Assembly: GCA_011053055.1 (NCBI GenBank)
Contig: DRHT01000022.1
Location: 1-64,000, forward strand
Direction of reading: 5' to 3'
Source: Halopseudomonas sabulinigri
GTDB lineage: Bacteria; Pseudomonadota; Gammaproteobacteria; Pseudomonadales; Pseudomonadaceae
DNA length: 64,000 nucleotides
Positions 25,903 to 35,224 of this stretch are shown here, piece after piece; within the stretch, counting starts at the first letter, position 1, and each line of letters starts with the position of its first letter. Position numbers and translations under genes: made by a program. The notes under the pieces are model-generated. The model ran no database searches. It saw nothing but the letters and a program-made list of their open reading frames with translations, and was not told the origin of the DNA.

Positions 25903-28837
25903 ACTCAGTCAGCTACTGCTGATCAGTATTGTTTACCTTATTCTGCTATTTGGCGTCGCCTGGATTACCGAGCGCGGCTGGCTGCCACGTGCGGTCCTGC
26001 GCCACCCGGCGATCTATACGTTGTCGCTAGGCGTATACGCCAGCGCTTGGGCCTTTTACGGCACCGTAGGCTTGGCCTACCAGTACGGCTATGGCTTCCT
26101 AACCTATTATCTGGGCGTCTGCGGCGCGTTTTTGTTGGCCCCGGTTCTACTCAGCCCGATCCTGCGCATCACCCGCACCTACCAGCTGTCGTCACTCGCC
26201 GACCTATTCTCTTTCCGCTTTCGCAGCACCTGGGCCGGCACCCTAACCACACTGTTTATGTTGATTGGCGTATTGCCGCTGCTGGCACTACAGATTCAAG
26301 CGGTGGCCGATTCGGTACAGATACTCACGCAGGAATCCGGCCAAGGCACAGTCGCGCTGGGTTTCTGTGTACTGATCACACTATTCGCCATTTTGTTCGG
26401 CGCGCGGCATATATCTGCCCGCGAAAAGCACGAAGGGCTGGTTATCGCCATCGCCTTTGAATCACTGGTCAAACTGATATCCATCGGCGCTATCGGCCTG
26501 TACGCGCTCTTTGTGGTATTTGATGGCCCCTCAGGGCTGCAGCTTTGGCTCGACAGCAATCAGGAAGCACTCAAAACCCTGCATACCCCATTGCAGGAAG
26601 GCCCTTGGCGGACTCTGCTGCTGGTGTTTTTCTCTGCCGCTTTCGTGATGCCACACATGTACCACATGGCCTTTACCGAGAACCTGAATCCGCGCGCACT
26701 AGGCACCGCCAGCTGGGGCTTGCCGCTATTTTTGCTATTGATGAGCCTAGCGGTTCCGCCGATCCTCTGGGCCGGCCTACACCTCGGCGTGCCGACTAAC
26801 CCCGAATATTTCTCCTTGGGTCTAGGCGTTGCTGCAGGCTCCGAGTGGCTATCGTTACTGGCCTTCGTCGGCGGACTGTCAGCGGCCAGCGGCCTGATCA
26901 TCGTGGTCACCTTGGCGCTGTCGGGCATGGTGCTCAACCACATGGTGCTACCGCTCTATCAACCCAGCGCCGATAACAATATCTACCGTTGGTTGCTATG
27001 GACAAGGCGAACCTTGATAGCGGCCATCATCATGGCCAGTTATGGCTTTTATCGACTACTGGGTGCCGAGCAAGACCTGGCCAATCTGGGCATCGCTTCC
27101 TTCGTTGCGACCGTGCAGTTTTTGCCCGGCACGCTCTCGGTACTCTACTGGCCACAAGCCAATAGGCGCGGTTTCATTAGCGGCCTGATCGCGGGCATGC
27201 TGGTCTGGGCACTGACGCTGCTGCTGCCGCTCGTTACCAACATGCCTGAGCTAAGGGTGTTTGGTCTGACACTGAGCTTCAATGCTGACACCTGGCATTT
27301 GGCAGCCATCAGCTCGCTGGCGGTGAATGTGGTGGTGCTTACGCTGATCTCGTTATTTACCAAGCGCAGCAATGAAGAGCAAAGCGCCGCGGAAGCGTGT
27401 TCGGTCGACAACGTCAGCCGCCCACAGCGCATACAACTAATGGCCTCCTCGCCACAGGAATTCGCCCAGCAGCTGGCCAAACCACTTGGCAACAAGACTG
27501 CGCAATACGAGGTGGAACAAGCGCTGAACGATCTCAAGCTGCCCTTCGACGAGCACCGCCCATATGCCCTGCGCCGGCTGCGCGACCGCCTCGAAGCCAA
27601 CTTGTCGGGGCTGATGGGTCCGTCCGTGGCGCAAGACATCATTGAAACCTTCTTGCCGTTCAAAATGGGCCGCGATGGCTATGTGACCGAAGACATTCAC
27701 TTCATCGAAAACCGCCTGGAAGACTACCACTCGCGCCTTACTGGCCTTGCCGCCGAACTGGACGCCTTGCGCCGCTATCACCGACAGACCCTGCAGGATC
27801 TGCCTATGGGAGTCTGTTCGCTGGCACAAGATAATGAGGTTTTAATGTGGAACCGCGCCATGCAGGCGCTAACGGGTATCGAAGCAGATAGCGTGATTGG
27901 CTCGCGCCTCGCCAACCTGCCAGCCCCCTGGAGTGAGCTGCTCGGACGCTTTGTCGAGGATCAATCCTCTCACCTGCATAAACAGAAACTCTTGGTAGCC
28001 GGACAAACTCAGTGGCTCAGCCTGCACAAGGCGGCGATTGATGAGCCCGGTTACGTTGGTGGTAGCGGCCTCGTGCTACTGATCGAGGACCAGACCGAAA
28101 ACCAGATGCTGGAAGAAGAGCTAATGCACTCTGAGCGCTTGGCTTCCATTGGCCGCCTGGCTGCCGGCGTTGCCCACGAGATAGGCAACCCGATTACCGG
28201 CATCGCCTGCCTTGCGCAAAATTTGCGCGACGAGTCAGAGCAGATTGAAGCGCGCGAAGCCTCCGAGCAAATCATTGAGCAGACCCGTCGCGTCTCGCGC
28301 ATCGTGCAATCACTGGTCAATTTCGCCCACGTCGGCAGCCGCCATCAAAACCCCAACGAAGACGTGGACTTAGCGGCGTGCACCAACGAAGCAGTTCACC
28401 TTCTCTCGCTCAACCGTCAGGGCCCCGAGGTTAAGTATGTTAACCTCTGTGATCCTGCACACCGAGCATCCGGTGATTCACAACGATTGGTGCAGGTGCT
28501 GATCAACCTGCTGGGCAACGCTCGCGACGCCAGTCAAAACGGTGACAGCATCACCATAAGCACCCAGCAAAACGAGCATCAGGTACTGCTGCAGATCGAG
28601 GACCAGGGCAGCGGAATCGACAAGGAAATTATGGATCGCCTGTTCGAGCCCTTCTTCACCACCAAGGAGCCGGGGACAGGAACCGGGCTTGGATTGGCAC
28701 TGGTTTACTCCATCATCGAAGAGCATTATGGGCAGATAACTATCGACAGCCCGATTGAGCATACACCCCAGCGCGGCACCCGCTTCACCATTACCTTGCC
28801 GCGTTACAGCAATATCAGTAACGGCCCCAACGCATGA
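25886..28837 (+). CDS. cbrA: Sensor histidine kinase CbrA
   Basis: CbrA is the sensor half of the CbrAB system controlling use of less-preferred carbon and nitrogen sources. The 983-aa protein begins with a sodium/solute symporter-like domain of about 13 membrane helices (residues 1-490), then a STAC-type linker and a PAS domain (about 635-745). The kinase core has the phospho-acceptor His near 764 in GVAHEIGNPITGI, the N box NLLGNARDAS, and G boxes DQGSGID and GTGLGLALVYSI. An ATG two codons in (25892) is an alternative start. cbrB follows after 34 nt. Confidence 0.96.
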   Translation: MPMSFELSQLLLISIVYLILLFGVAWITERGWLPRAVLRHPAIYTLSLGVYASAWAFYGTVGLAYQYGYGFLTYYLGVCGAFLLAPVLLSPILRITRTYQLSSLADLFSFRFRSTWAGTLTTLFMLIGVLPLLALQIQAVADSVQILTQESGQGTVALGFCVLITLFAILFGARHISAREKHEGLVIAIAFESLVKLISIGAIGLYALFVVFDGPSGLQLWLDSNQEALKTLHTPLQEGPWRTLLLVFFSAAFVMPHMYHMAFTENLNPRALGTASWGLPLFLLLMSLAVPPILWAGLHLGVPTNPEYFSLGLGVAAGSEWLSLLAFVGGLSAASGLIIVVTLALSGMVLNHMVLPLYQPSADNNIYRWLLWTRRTLIAAIIMASYGFYRLLGAEQDLANLGIASFVATVQFLPGTLSVLYWPQANRRGFISGLIAGMLVWALTLLLPLVTNMPELRVFGLTLSFNADTWHLAAISSLAVNVVVLTLISLFTKRSNEEQSAAEACSVDNVSRPQRIQLMASSPQEFAQQLAKPLGNKTAQYEVEQALNDLKLPFDEHRPYALRRLRDRLEANLSGLMGPSVAQDIIETFLPFKMGRDGYVTEDIHFIENRLEDYHSRLTGLAAELDALRRYHRQTLQDLPMGVCSLAQDNEVLMWNRAMQALTGIEADSVIGSRLANLPAPWSELLGRFVEDQSSHLHKQKLLVAGQTQWLSLHKAAIDEPGYVGGSGLVLLIEDQTENQMLEEELMHSERLASIGRLAAGVAHEIGNPITGIACLAQNLRDESEQIEAREASEQIIEQTRRVSRIVQSLVNFAHVGSRHQNPNEDVDLAACTNEAVHLLSLNRQGPEVKYVNLCDPAHRASGDSQRLVQVLINLLGNARDASQNGDSITISTQQNEHQVLLQIEDQGSGIDKEIMDRLFEPFFTTKEPGTGTGLGLALVYSIIEEHYGQITIDSPIEHTPQRGTRFTITLPRYSNISNGPNA

Positions 28838-28871
28838 AGTTTCAATTGGCGCCGTCACGTATGAGGTTTAC

Positions 28872-30311
28872 ATGTCACACATACTGGTAGTTGAAGACGA
28901 AGCCATTATCCGTACTGCCGTTAAGCGGCTGCTGGAGCGGCACCAATACCAGGTCAAGGAAGCCGGCTCCGTTGCAGAAACGGAGCAATACGATCTCACA
29001 TCGTTCGACCTGATCATCAGCGACCTGCGGCTACCGGGCGAACCCGGCACCGAAATGATCAAGCGTGCGCCTGACACCCCAGTGCTGATCATGACCAGCT
29101 ATGCCAGCCTGCGTTCGGCAGTGGACTCGATGAAGCTAGGCGCGGTGGATTACATTGCTAAGCCGTTTGATCACGATGAAATGGTCGAAACCGTGCAGCG
29201 CATCATTGCTGCCCGTAGTCAGCGTGAACAGGCCCAAGCGAGTAGCCCCCCAAAGGCAGCCCCCAGCAAGCCAGCCAGCTCTGCGCCAAAAGCGCCTGCT
29301 ACGCCCGGTGAAGGCCATGACATGGGCATCATTGGCTCCTGTGAATCCATGCAGACGCTGTTCAAACGCATCAGCAAAGTCGCGCCTACTGACTCTACCG
29401 TGATGATTCAAGGTGAGTCCGGCACCGGTAAAGAACTGGTTGCCCGTGCTATGCATGAGCGCTCACAACGTGCCAAAGCGCCCCTTATTTCGGTTAACTG
29501 CGCGGCCATTCCCGAAACGTTGATCGAATCGGAGCTGTTTGGCCACGAGAAAGGCTCCTTTACCGGCGCCACTGCCGGTCGTACCGGTCTCGTGGAAGCC
29601 GCTGACGGCGGCACTTTGTTTCTCGATGAGATCGGCGAATTGCCATTGGAAGCACAGGCCCGCCTGTTGCGGGTACTGCAGGAAGGCGAGATACGTCGCG
29701 TCGGCTCAGTGCAGTCACATAAAGTCGACGTGCGGCTGGTAGCCGCAACGCACCGTGATTTAAAAACCATGGCGCGCCAAGGTCTGTTTCGCGAAGACTT
29801 GTTCTATCGTTTGAACGTCATTGAGCTGCGTCTGCCACCACTGCGCGACCGTGGCAAAGATGTCGTCCTGATTGCCGAGGCGCTGCTTCAGCGCGCTGCC
29901 ATCAGCACCAATCAGCAAGGCCTGTTTTTTAGCGACGACGCCCGCCACGCGATTCTCAATTACACCTGGCCCGGCAACGTGCGTGAGCTGGAGAATGCCA
30001 TCGAGCGCGCTGCGATTCTCTGCGATCACGATGAAATCACAGCCGACCTGCTCGGCATAGAGCTAGACGCCGAGTACGAGCGCGCCTCAGAGGCTGCGAA
30101 TGCACTACAAAACATGCAGCACGATGACAGGCCCGGACAGGAGCCAGCTGAAGACTTGTCGCTCGAGGATTACTTTCAGCACTTCGTGCTTGAGCATCAG
30201 GAGCACATGACCGAGACCCAGCTGGCGCATAAATTAGGCATCAGCCGCAAATGCCTTTGGGAGCGCCGCCAGCGCCTCGGCATGCCACGCAAGAAAACCG
30301 CCAACAGCTGA
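28872..30311 (+). CDS. cbrB: Sigma-54-dependent response regulator CbrB
   Basis: Starting at ATG 28872 (GAGG 5 nt upstream) gives 479 aa. The receiver domain has phospho-acceptor Asp51 in LIISDLRLPGEPG. The AAA+ domain has Walker A GESGTGKE (about 180). The sigma-54-contact loop reads GSFTGA (about 228) rather than GAFTGA. A Fis-type helix-turn-helix lies at the C-terminus (TQLAHKLGISRKCLWERRQR). In Pseudomonas, phosphorylated CbrB activates crcZ from a sigma-54 promoter. The predicted promoter and sites lie directly downstream here. Confidence 0.96.
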   Translation: MSHILVVEDEAIIRTAVKRLLERHQYQVKEAGSVAETEQYDLTSFDLIISDLRLPGEPGTEMIKRAPDTPVLIMTSYASLRSAVDSMKLGAVDYIAKPFDHDEMVETVQRIIAARSQREQAQASSPPKAAPSKPASSAPKAPATPGEGHDMGIIGSCESMQTLFKRISKVAPTDSTVMIQGESGTGKELVARAMHERSQRAKAPLISVNCAAIPETLIESELFGHEKGSFTGATAGRTGLVEAADGGTLFLDEIGELPLEAQARLLRVLQEGEIRRVGSVQSHKVDVRLVAATHRDLKTMARQGLFREDLFYRLNVIELRLPPLRDRGKDVVLIAEALLQRAAISTNQQGLFFSDDARHAILNYTWPGNVRELENAIERAAILCDHDEITADLLGIELDAEYERASEAANALQNMQHDDRPGQEPAEDLSLEDYFQHFVLEHQEHMTETQLAHKLGISRKCLWERRQRLGMPRKKTANS

Positions 30312-30413
30312 TCGGCCCCGCCTCTCATCATCTTTAAAATAGCGCTATCGAATTCATTCGTGGCGCTCAATTCCAAGTAAGCAGGCCTTGCGCCAGAGCG
30401 GTTTTCTGCTCAG

Positions 30414-30520
30414 GTAACAGCCAAAGGCCAGCAAGTGTTACCTGTTACCCACCCCAATCTGCCAAAACTGTTACCGCACGGCGTGTGCGAGGTAACACTT
30501 TTACGAGGTTTACGGTAACA
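30414..30520 (+). promoter_or_regulatory. Cluster of six CbrB-like half-sites upstream of crcZ
   Basis: Six copies of a 6-mer or its complement lie in 107 bp: GTAACA at 30414, TGTTAC at 30436, 30443 and 30469, and GTAACA at 30492 and 30515. They lie about 75-180 bp upstream of the sigma-54 promoter, where enhancer binding by CbrB is expected. Half-sites at 30469 and 30492 form a facing pair separated by 17 bp. The density is far above chance. Confidence 0.8.
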
Positions 30521-30593
30521 ACTGGAAGAGTAGCGAGGGCGGCTAAACCTTGAATATTTACCAAGCAGCTGATTTTAAAGGGATTTAAAAAGT

Positions 30594-30609
30594 TGGCACG
30601 ACGAATGCT
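30594..30609 (+). promoter_or_regulatory. Sigma-54 promoter of crcZ
   Basis: TGGCACGACGAATGCT matches the -24/-12 consensus, with GG (30595-30596) and GC (30607-30608) exactly 12 bp apart. The start of transcription should be near 30620. Confidence 0.88.
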
Positions 30610-30619
30610 ATATATCTCG

Positions 30620-30980
30620 TACAACAATAATAAAAACCAAACCTAATAATAAAAATAATATTCGACTCCACAGACAATAAAAATAAAACGTGCGAGACGC
30701 ATCAAACTGATTTTTTTGGAGAATAGCAGTCAGGTCGCGAGCAGGATGCTCTATTGGACAAGAGAAAAATAAAAGTTGCCTAAGCAACCTACCGTCCACA
30801 GTCACAAGAAGGCCGACACTGAACCTAAGCTTCCAAAGCAATCCGTTTGTTTTTGACAACCCGAGATGGGTTAATCAAATAGCGGCATTTGCCGCTGCTG
30901 TCTAAAAGAAAAATTATAGCTCTGATAATAACAACAATAAAAAATACCATTAGGGGGAGTGAATGCTCCCCTTGAGCTTT
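30620..30980 (+). ncRNA. crcZ: CrcZ-type small RNA (Hfq/Crc decoy)
   Basis: This non-coding stretch of about 360 nt between cbrB and pcnB is the conserved place of crcZ in Pseudomonas. It carries at least five A-rich AAnAAnAA clusters: 30622-30636, 30645-30660, 30674-30689, 30760-30774 and 30926-30947. These are the sites through which CrcZ sequesters Hfq with Crc and relieves catabolite repression. It starts behind a sigma-54 promoter and ends at a hairpin (GGGGAG/CTCCCC). ORFs in it lack supporting features. Confidence 0.88.
30953..30980 (+). terminator. Probable crcZ terminator hairpin
   Basis: The stem GGGGAG/CTCCCC with loop TGAATG is followed by TTGAGCTTTAT, a weak T-rich tail. It is the likely 3' end of the small RNA. 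Confidence 0.65.
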
Positions 30981-31044
30981 ATCTCCCGCATCACTCTCGA
31001 ACTACCCTCCAGCTGCACATCCTAGTTCCATATCCTATTGTTCC

Positions 31045-31073
31045 TTACCTTTCAAGCCATTTCAGGCTAGAAT
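31045..31073 (+). promoter_or_regulatory. Candidate pcnB promoter
   Basis: TTACCT (31045-31050) and TAGAAT (31068-31073) are separated by 17 bp, about 150 bp upstream of pcnB and downstream of the crcZ hairpin. Confidence 0.4.
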
Positions 31074-31225
31074 GCTCGTCTATTGAGTCAATTCAGCGAA
31101 TGTCCGAACGCCGCCACACGGCTGTTCCCTAGCAAAGGGCTGACCCTCATACATTCATTTTACTGTCCTCTGCCGACAACATTACGGTAGCGGGGCATTG
31201 ACGGACTGTTGGAAAACCAACCTTT

Positions 31226-32596
31226 ATGATTCGGAAGCTGTTGCAGAAAATACCCTCCCCGTTCGGCTTGCCACAGCGCAAGCGAACCACCCCGACTGTC
31301 ATCCCTGCTAGCCAGCACAGCTTGCGTCGCGAGCGCCTGAGCCGGCATGCAGTCACCGTGGTGGAGCGTCTGCAACAGGCAGGCTATCAAGCCTTTGCCG
31401 TTGGTGGCTGCGTGCGTGATCTACTGTTAAATATCGAGCCCAAAGATTTTGACATCGCAACTAGCGCCACACCCGAGCAGGTACGCGCCACCTTCCGCAA
31501 CTCGCGACTGATCGGCCGTCGCTTCAAGCTTGCGCACGTGCACTTCGGCAGAGAAATCATTGAGGTGGCCACCTTCCGTGCTAATCACGAAGAAGAAGCC
31601 AACGCAGAGCAATCGCGGCAAAGTGAATCTGGCAGACTGCTGCGCGACAACGTTTACGGCACCTTTGAACAAGATGCACAACGTCGCGACTTCACTATCA
31701 ATGCGCTTTATTACGATGTCACCAGCGGCCAAATCCATGATTTCGCCAACGGCGTACACGACATCCGTAACCAGCAAATACGCCTGATCGGCCAGCCTGA
31801 GCAGCGCTACCAGGAAGACCCTGTACGCATGCTCCGTGCGATCCGCTTTGCCGGCAAACTGGGCTTCGAGATAGAACCGCACACCGCCGCCCCGATCGAA
31901 TCCTTGGCGCCCCTGTTGCACGACATTCCTGCCGCGCGCTTATTCGACGAAGTGCTTAAATTGTTAATGAGTGGGCAAGGGCAAAATACCTTTGATCTGC
32001 TGTACCAATATGATCTCTTCGCGCCGCTGTTTCCGGATACCGACGAGGCAATTATTGATCGTCCAGACTACACCCTGACTCTGGTACGCCAAGCCTTGGC
32101 CAATACTGACGAGCGCATTGCTCAGGGTAAGCCGGTGACCCCAGCTTTCCTGTTCGCCGCATTACTCTGGCCAGCGCTACCACAGCGCGTGCTGGATCTT
32201 GAAGCGCAAGGTATTCCAAGCATTCCGGCGCATCAGCAGGCCGCACAAGAGCTGCTTTCCGAGCAGTGTCGGCACACAGCGATACCCAAGCGTTTCAGTA
32301 TTCCCATGCGCGAGATTTGGGATTTACAGCCGCGCCTTGAACGCCGCAGCGGTCGGCGTGCTGATCAAATGCTCGAACATCCGCGCTTCCGCGCTGCCTA
32401 CGACTTCTTACTGTTGCGCGAAAGCGCCGGTGAGCAAACCGATGGCCTTGGCGATTGGTGGACGCGCTATCAGGATGCCAACCCAGACCATCGCCGTAGC
32501 ATGATTCGCGACCTTGGTGGCGACAAAAGCGGCCCAAAAAAATCACGCTCGCGTTCACGTCGCAAGCCTCGCAACAACGCTCCGTCGGATAGTTGA
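31226..32596 (+). CDS. pcnB: Poly(A) polymerase I
   Basis: Adds 3' poly(A) tails that promote RNA decay. The 456-aa protein has the class II nucleotidyltransferase motif VGGCVRDLLLNIEPKDFDIA, with catalytic Asp residues in the DFD triplet. The RNA-binding helical domain follows (RRDFTINALYYD, EDPVRMLRAIRFAGKLGF), and the tail is very basic (SRSRRKPRNN), as in bacterial PcnB rather than CCA-adding enzymes. Its position after crcZ is the conserved Pseudomonas order. The stop overlaps the folK start (TGATG). Confidence 0.95.
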   Translation: MIRKLLQKIPSPFGLPQRKRTTPTVIPASQHSLRRERLSRHAVTVVERLQQAGYQAFAVGGCVRDLLLNIEPKDFDIATSATPEQVRATFRNSRLIGRRFKLAHVHFGREIIEVATFRANHEEEANAEQSRQSESGRLLRDNVYGTFEQDAQRRDFTINALYYDVTSGQIHDFANGVHDIRNQQIRLIGQPEQRYQEDPVRMLRAIRFAGKLGFEIEPHTAAPIESLAPLLHDIPAARLFDEVLKLLMSGQGQNTFDLLYQYDLFAPLFPDTDEAIIDRPDYTLTLVRQALANTDERIAQGKPVTPAFLFAALLWPALPQRVLDLEAQGIPSIPAHQQAAQELLSEQCRHTAIPKRFSIPMREIWDLQPRLERRSGRRADQMLEHPRFRAAYDFLLLRESAGEQTDGLGDWWTRYQDANPDHRRSMIRDLGGDKSGPKKSRSRSRRKPRNNAPSDS

Positions 32597-33126
32597 TGAC
32601 CCGCTGTTACATAGGCTTGGGCAGCAATCAGGCTGACCCGCAGGCGCAGGTCAATGCTGCCTGCGTCGCGCTTGCTCGAATCCCTCTGACACGCGTAGTT
32701 GCCTGTTCATCACTCTATCGCAGCAGGCCTATGGGACCACAGGACCAGCCTGCCTACATCAACGCCGCTGTTGCTTTGCACACCGACCTCAACGCAGAAC
32801 AGTTGCTGGATAGCTTGCAACAGATAGAACAGCAGCAAGGCCGCGTGCGTAAGGCTGAGCGCTGGGGCCCACGCACATTGGACCTGGATATCCTGCTGTT
32901 TGGTGAAGAACAAATCAGTACTGCGCGACTGCAGGTGCCTCACTACCACATGCATGCTCGTGCTTTTGTGCTCTACCCCCTCGCAGAACTGCAACCTGAA
33001 CTGCAAATGCCCGACGGCACACCCCTGCAACAGCTGCTTAATGACTGCCCGCGCGGTGATCTAGAAACATTGCCGGTTTTTATACAACAGCTTGATGCAC
33101 AAACAGGCTTGACACCCAACGGCTGA
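32596..33126 (+). CDS. folK: 2-amino-4-hydroxy-6-hydroxymethyldihydropteridine pyrophosphokinase
   Basis: Transfers pyrophosphate from ATP to hydroxymethyl-dihydropterin in folate synthesis. Translation from ATG 32596 gives 176 aa. The family signatures are GLGSNQ near the N-terminus, RPMGPQDQPAYINAA and WGPRTLDLDILLFG, the last containing the two Mg-binding aspartates (DLD). An in-frame TTG one codon upstream is less likely. It is coupled to pcnB by a 1-nt overlap of stop and start, and 197 bp of non-coding sequence separates it from panB. Confidence 0.96.
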   Translation: MTRCYIGLGSNQADPQAQVNAACVALARIPLTRVVACSSLYRSRPMGPQDQPAYINAAVALHTDLNAEQLLDSLQQIEQQQGRVRKAERWGPRTLDLDILLFGEEQISTARLQVPHYHMHARAFVLYPLAELQPELQMPDGTPLQQLLNDCPRGDLETLPVFIQQLDAQTGLTPNG

Positions 33127-33323
33127 CACGTAGGATGCCGTTCTCTGTCGAACCCATTGCGTTATGCTTCACCGCAGATGGTTCGACCGGTTTTTTGCGG
33201 CACCAAGACTATACTCATCAGGTTCACACAATCCTGAGTATCCAGAGCGATGCCGTGCGGGTAATAACAGCCGCATCGCCCACTGAACCGGCGCCTCTGT
33301 GAGGCCGAATACTGGAAACTGCT

Positions 33324-34118
33324 ATGCCTGACGTAAACCTGACCACGCTGAACAAGCTCAAGCAGAACGGCGAGAAGATCGTCTGCCTTACTGCCTATGA
33401 TGCGACCTTTGCCCATGTAGAAAGCGTTGCCGGTGTCGAAGTGATTCTGGTTGGCGACTCGCTGGGCATGGTCTTACAAGGCCACGACAGCACCTTGCCG
33501 GTCAGCGTCGCGGATATGGCTTATCACACTCAAGCGGTCAAGCGCGGCAATCGTGGCGCACTCATTATGGCTGACCTACCCTTCATGGCCTACGCCACCC
33601 TGCACGACGCCCTGCGTAACAGCGCTCAGCTGATGCAGGCCGGTGCTCACATGGTTAAGTTGGAAGGTGCCGGCTGGCTGGCGGAGAACGTCAGCATGCT
33701 GAGCCGCAATGGAATACCGGTCTGTGCGCATTTGGGGCTGACGCCGCAAACCGTCAACATCCTCGGCGGTTACAAGGTACAGGGTCGCGAAGAGGCACAA
33801 GCCAAGGCACTACTGGACGACGCTGTGGCATTGGAAGCTGCCGGCGCCAGCATGCTGCTACTCGAATGCGTGCCTTCTGCTTTGGCAAGCCAAATAACCG
33901 CTGCGGTGAGCGTTCCGGTGATCGGTATCGGCGCTGGTAGTGGCACCGACGGCCAGGTATTGGTGATGCACGATTTGCTCGGGCTATCCATCAGCGGACG
34001 CTTGCCACGTTTCGTGAAAAACTTCATGATCGGCCAGGCAGATATAGCGAGCGCGATTAGCGCCTATGTCAACGCCGTCAAACAGGTTGAATTCCCAGCA
34101 GCTGAACACGAGTTCTGA
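33324..34118 (+). CDS. panB: 3-methyl-2-oxobutanoate hydroxymethyltransferase
   Basis: First step of pantothenate synthesis: methylenetetrahydrofolate plus ketoisovalerate gives ketopantoate. The 264-aa TIM-barrel protein shows the metal-binding [18 protein letters not shown] (about 44-61), then [17 protein letters not shown] and the C-terminal [21 protein letters not shown]. The substrate links folate (folK upstream) with valine biosynthesis (ilvIH in this window). It starts an operon with panC, 4 nt apart. Confidence 0.97.
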   Translation: MPDVNLTTLNKLKQNGEKIVCLTAYDATFAHVESVAGVEVILVGDSLGMVLQGHDSTLPVSVADMAYHTQAVKRGNRGALIMADLPFMAYATLHDALRNSAQLMQAGAHMVKLEGAGWLAENVSMLSRNGIPVCAHLGLTPQTVNILGGYKVQGREEAQAKALLDDAVALEAAGASMLLLECVPSALASQITAAVSVPVIGIGAGSGTDGQVLVMHDLLGLSISGRLPRFVKNFMIGQADIASAISAYVNAVKQVEFPAAEHEF

Positions 34119-34122
34119 ATAG

Positions 34123-34974
34123 ATGAACACCCTGCACACCATTGCGCAGCTGCGTGCTGCGGTTAGTCGTGCCCGCCAGGAAGGCAAGCGCATAGGTCTG
34201 GTTCCCACCATGGGCAACCTGCACGCCGGTCACATTGCATTGGTCGAGAAGGCGCTGCAGCGCACTGACTATGTGGTGGTCAGCATCTTCGTCAACCCCA
34301 TGCAGTTCGGCGCTGGCGAGGATCTCGACAGCTACCCACGTACCCTGCCGGAAGACCAGAGCAAGCTGCACGAGATCGGCACGCACATGATTTTCGCGCC
34401 CAACGTCAGCGAGATGTACCCCGATGGTATGGAAGGCCACACCCGCGTTGCCGTGCCTGTTGTCTCCGAAGGCCTCTGCGGCTCCAGCCGTCCCGGGCAC
34501 TTTGAGGGCGTTGCCACTGTGGTCAGCAAGTTGTTGAACATAGTGCAGCCAGACTTGGCCATCTTCGGCCAGAAGGACTTTCAGCAGCTTGCGGTTATCC
34601 GCAAGATGGCCCACGAGCTGTGTATGCCGGTACAGATAATGGGCGAGCCAACGGTGCGCGCCGCAAACGGTTTGGCGTTATCTTCACGCAATGGTTATCT
34701 CAGTGAAGAGCAGCTTGCTAGTGCGCCGCAGCTGTATAAAACCCTGCAACAGATTGCCGCCGCACTGCAGTCCGGTCGCAGGGATTTTGCCTCAGTAATC
34801 GAAGAGGCTCGTGTGCAACTGGTCACCGCCGGCTTACAACCCGACTACCTTGATCTGCGCGATGCGCACAGCCTCCAGCCCGTAAACGATCAGAGCCAGG
34901 AAGTAGTCGCTCTAGCGGCCGCATACCTTGGCAAGACCCGGCTTATCGACAACCTGCAATTCACCATTAGCTGA
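34123..34974 (+). CDS. panC: Pantothenate synthetase (pantoate--beta-alanine ligase)
   Basis: ATP-dependent condensation of pantoate with beta-alanine. The 283-aa protein has the HIGH-type motif [18 protein letters not shown] (about 27-44), the pantoate-binding region FVNPMQFG, and [14 protein letters not shown] and SSRNGYLS. It follows panB by 4 nt. panD, which supplies beta-alanine and follows panC in P. aeruginosa, is not present in the window. Confidence 0.97.
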   Translation: MNTLHTIAQLRAAVSRARQEGKRIGLVPTMGNLHAGHIALVEKALQRTDYVVVSIFVNPMQFGAGEDLDSYPRTLPEDQSKLHEIGTHMIFAPNVSEMYPDGMEGHTRVAVPVVSEGLCGSSRPGHFEGVATVVSKLLNIVQPDLAIFGQKDFQQLAVIRKMAHELCMPVQIMGEPTVRAANGLALSSRNGYLSEEQLASAPQLYKTLQQIAAALQSGRRDFASVIEEARVQLVTAGLQPDYLDLRDAHSLQPVNDQSQEVVALAAAYLGKTRLIDNLQFTIS

Positions 34975-34980
34975 TCCTCT

Positions 34981-35013
34981 GAGCGCGGCGGTGAAACCTT
35001 CATTGCCGCGCTC
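34981..35013 (+). terminator. Hairpin after panC
   Basis: The 9-bp perfect stem GAGCGCGGC/GCCGCGCTC begins 6 nt after the panC stop. Only a weak T tail (TTGCTTACTTA) follows. Confidence 0.6.
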
Positions 35014-35224
35014 TTGCTTACTTACCCCCTGTTACCCAGCTCCCGCGCTAGCAGCTCATCTCATACCAAAGAAGGGTTGAATTGGCTGCGCGGATATCCG
35101 ACGCTGTATGGCATGAAATGAACGCCTGCCTATACTTTAGGCCCGCGTTCAGGTTTCGGTTGCACCGTGCCTACTCCGGCTGACGCCGCGACTGCCTGAT
35201 TTCAATAACAACAGGGAACCACCC

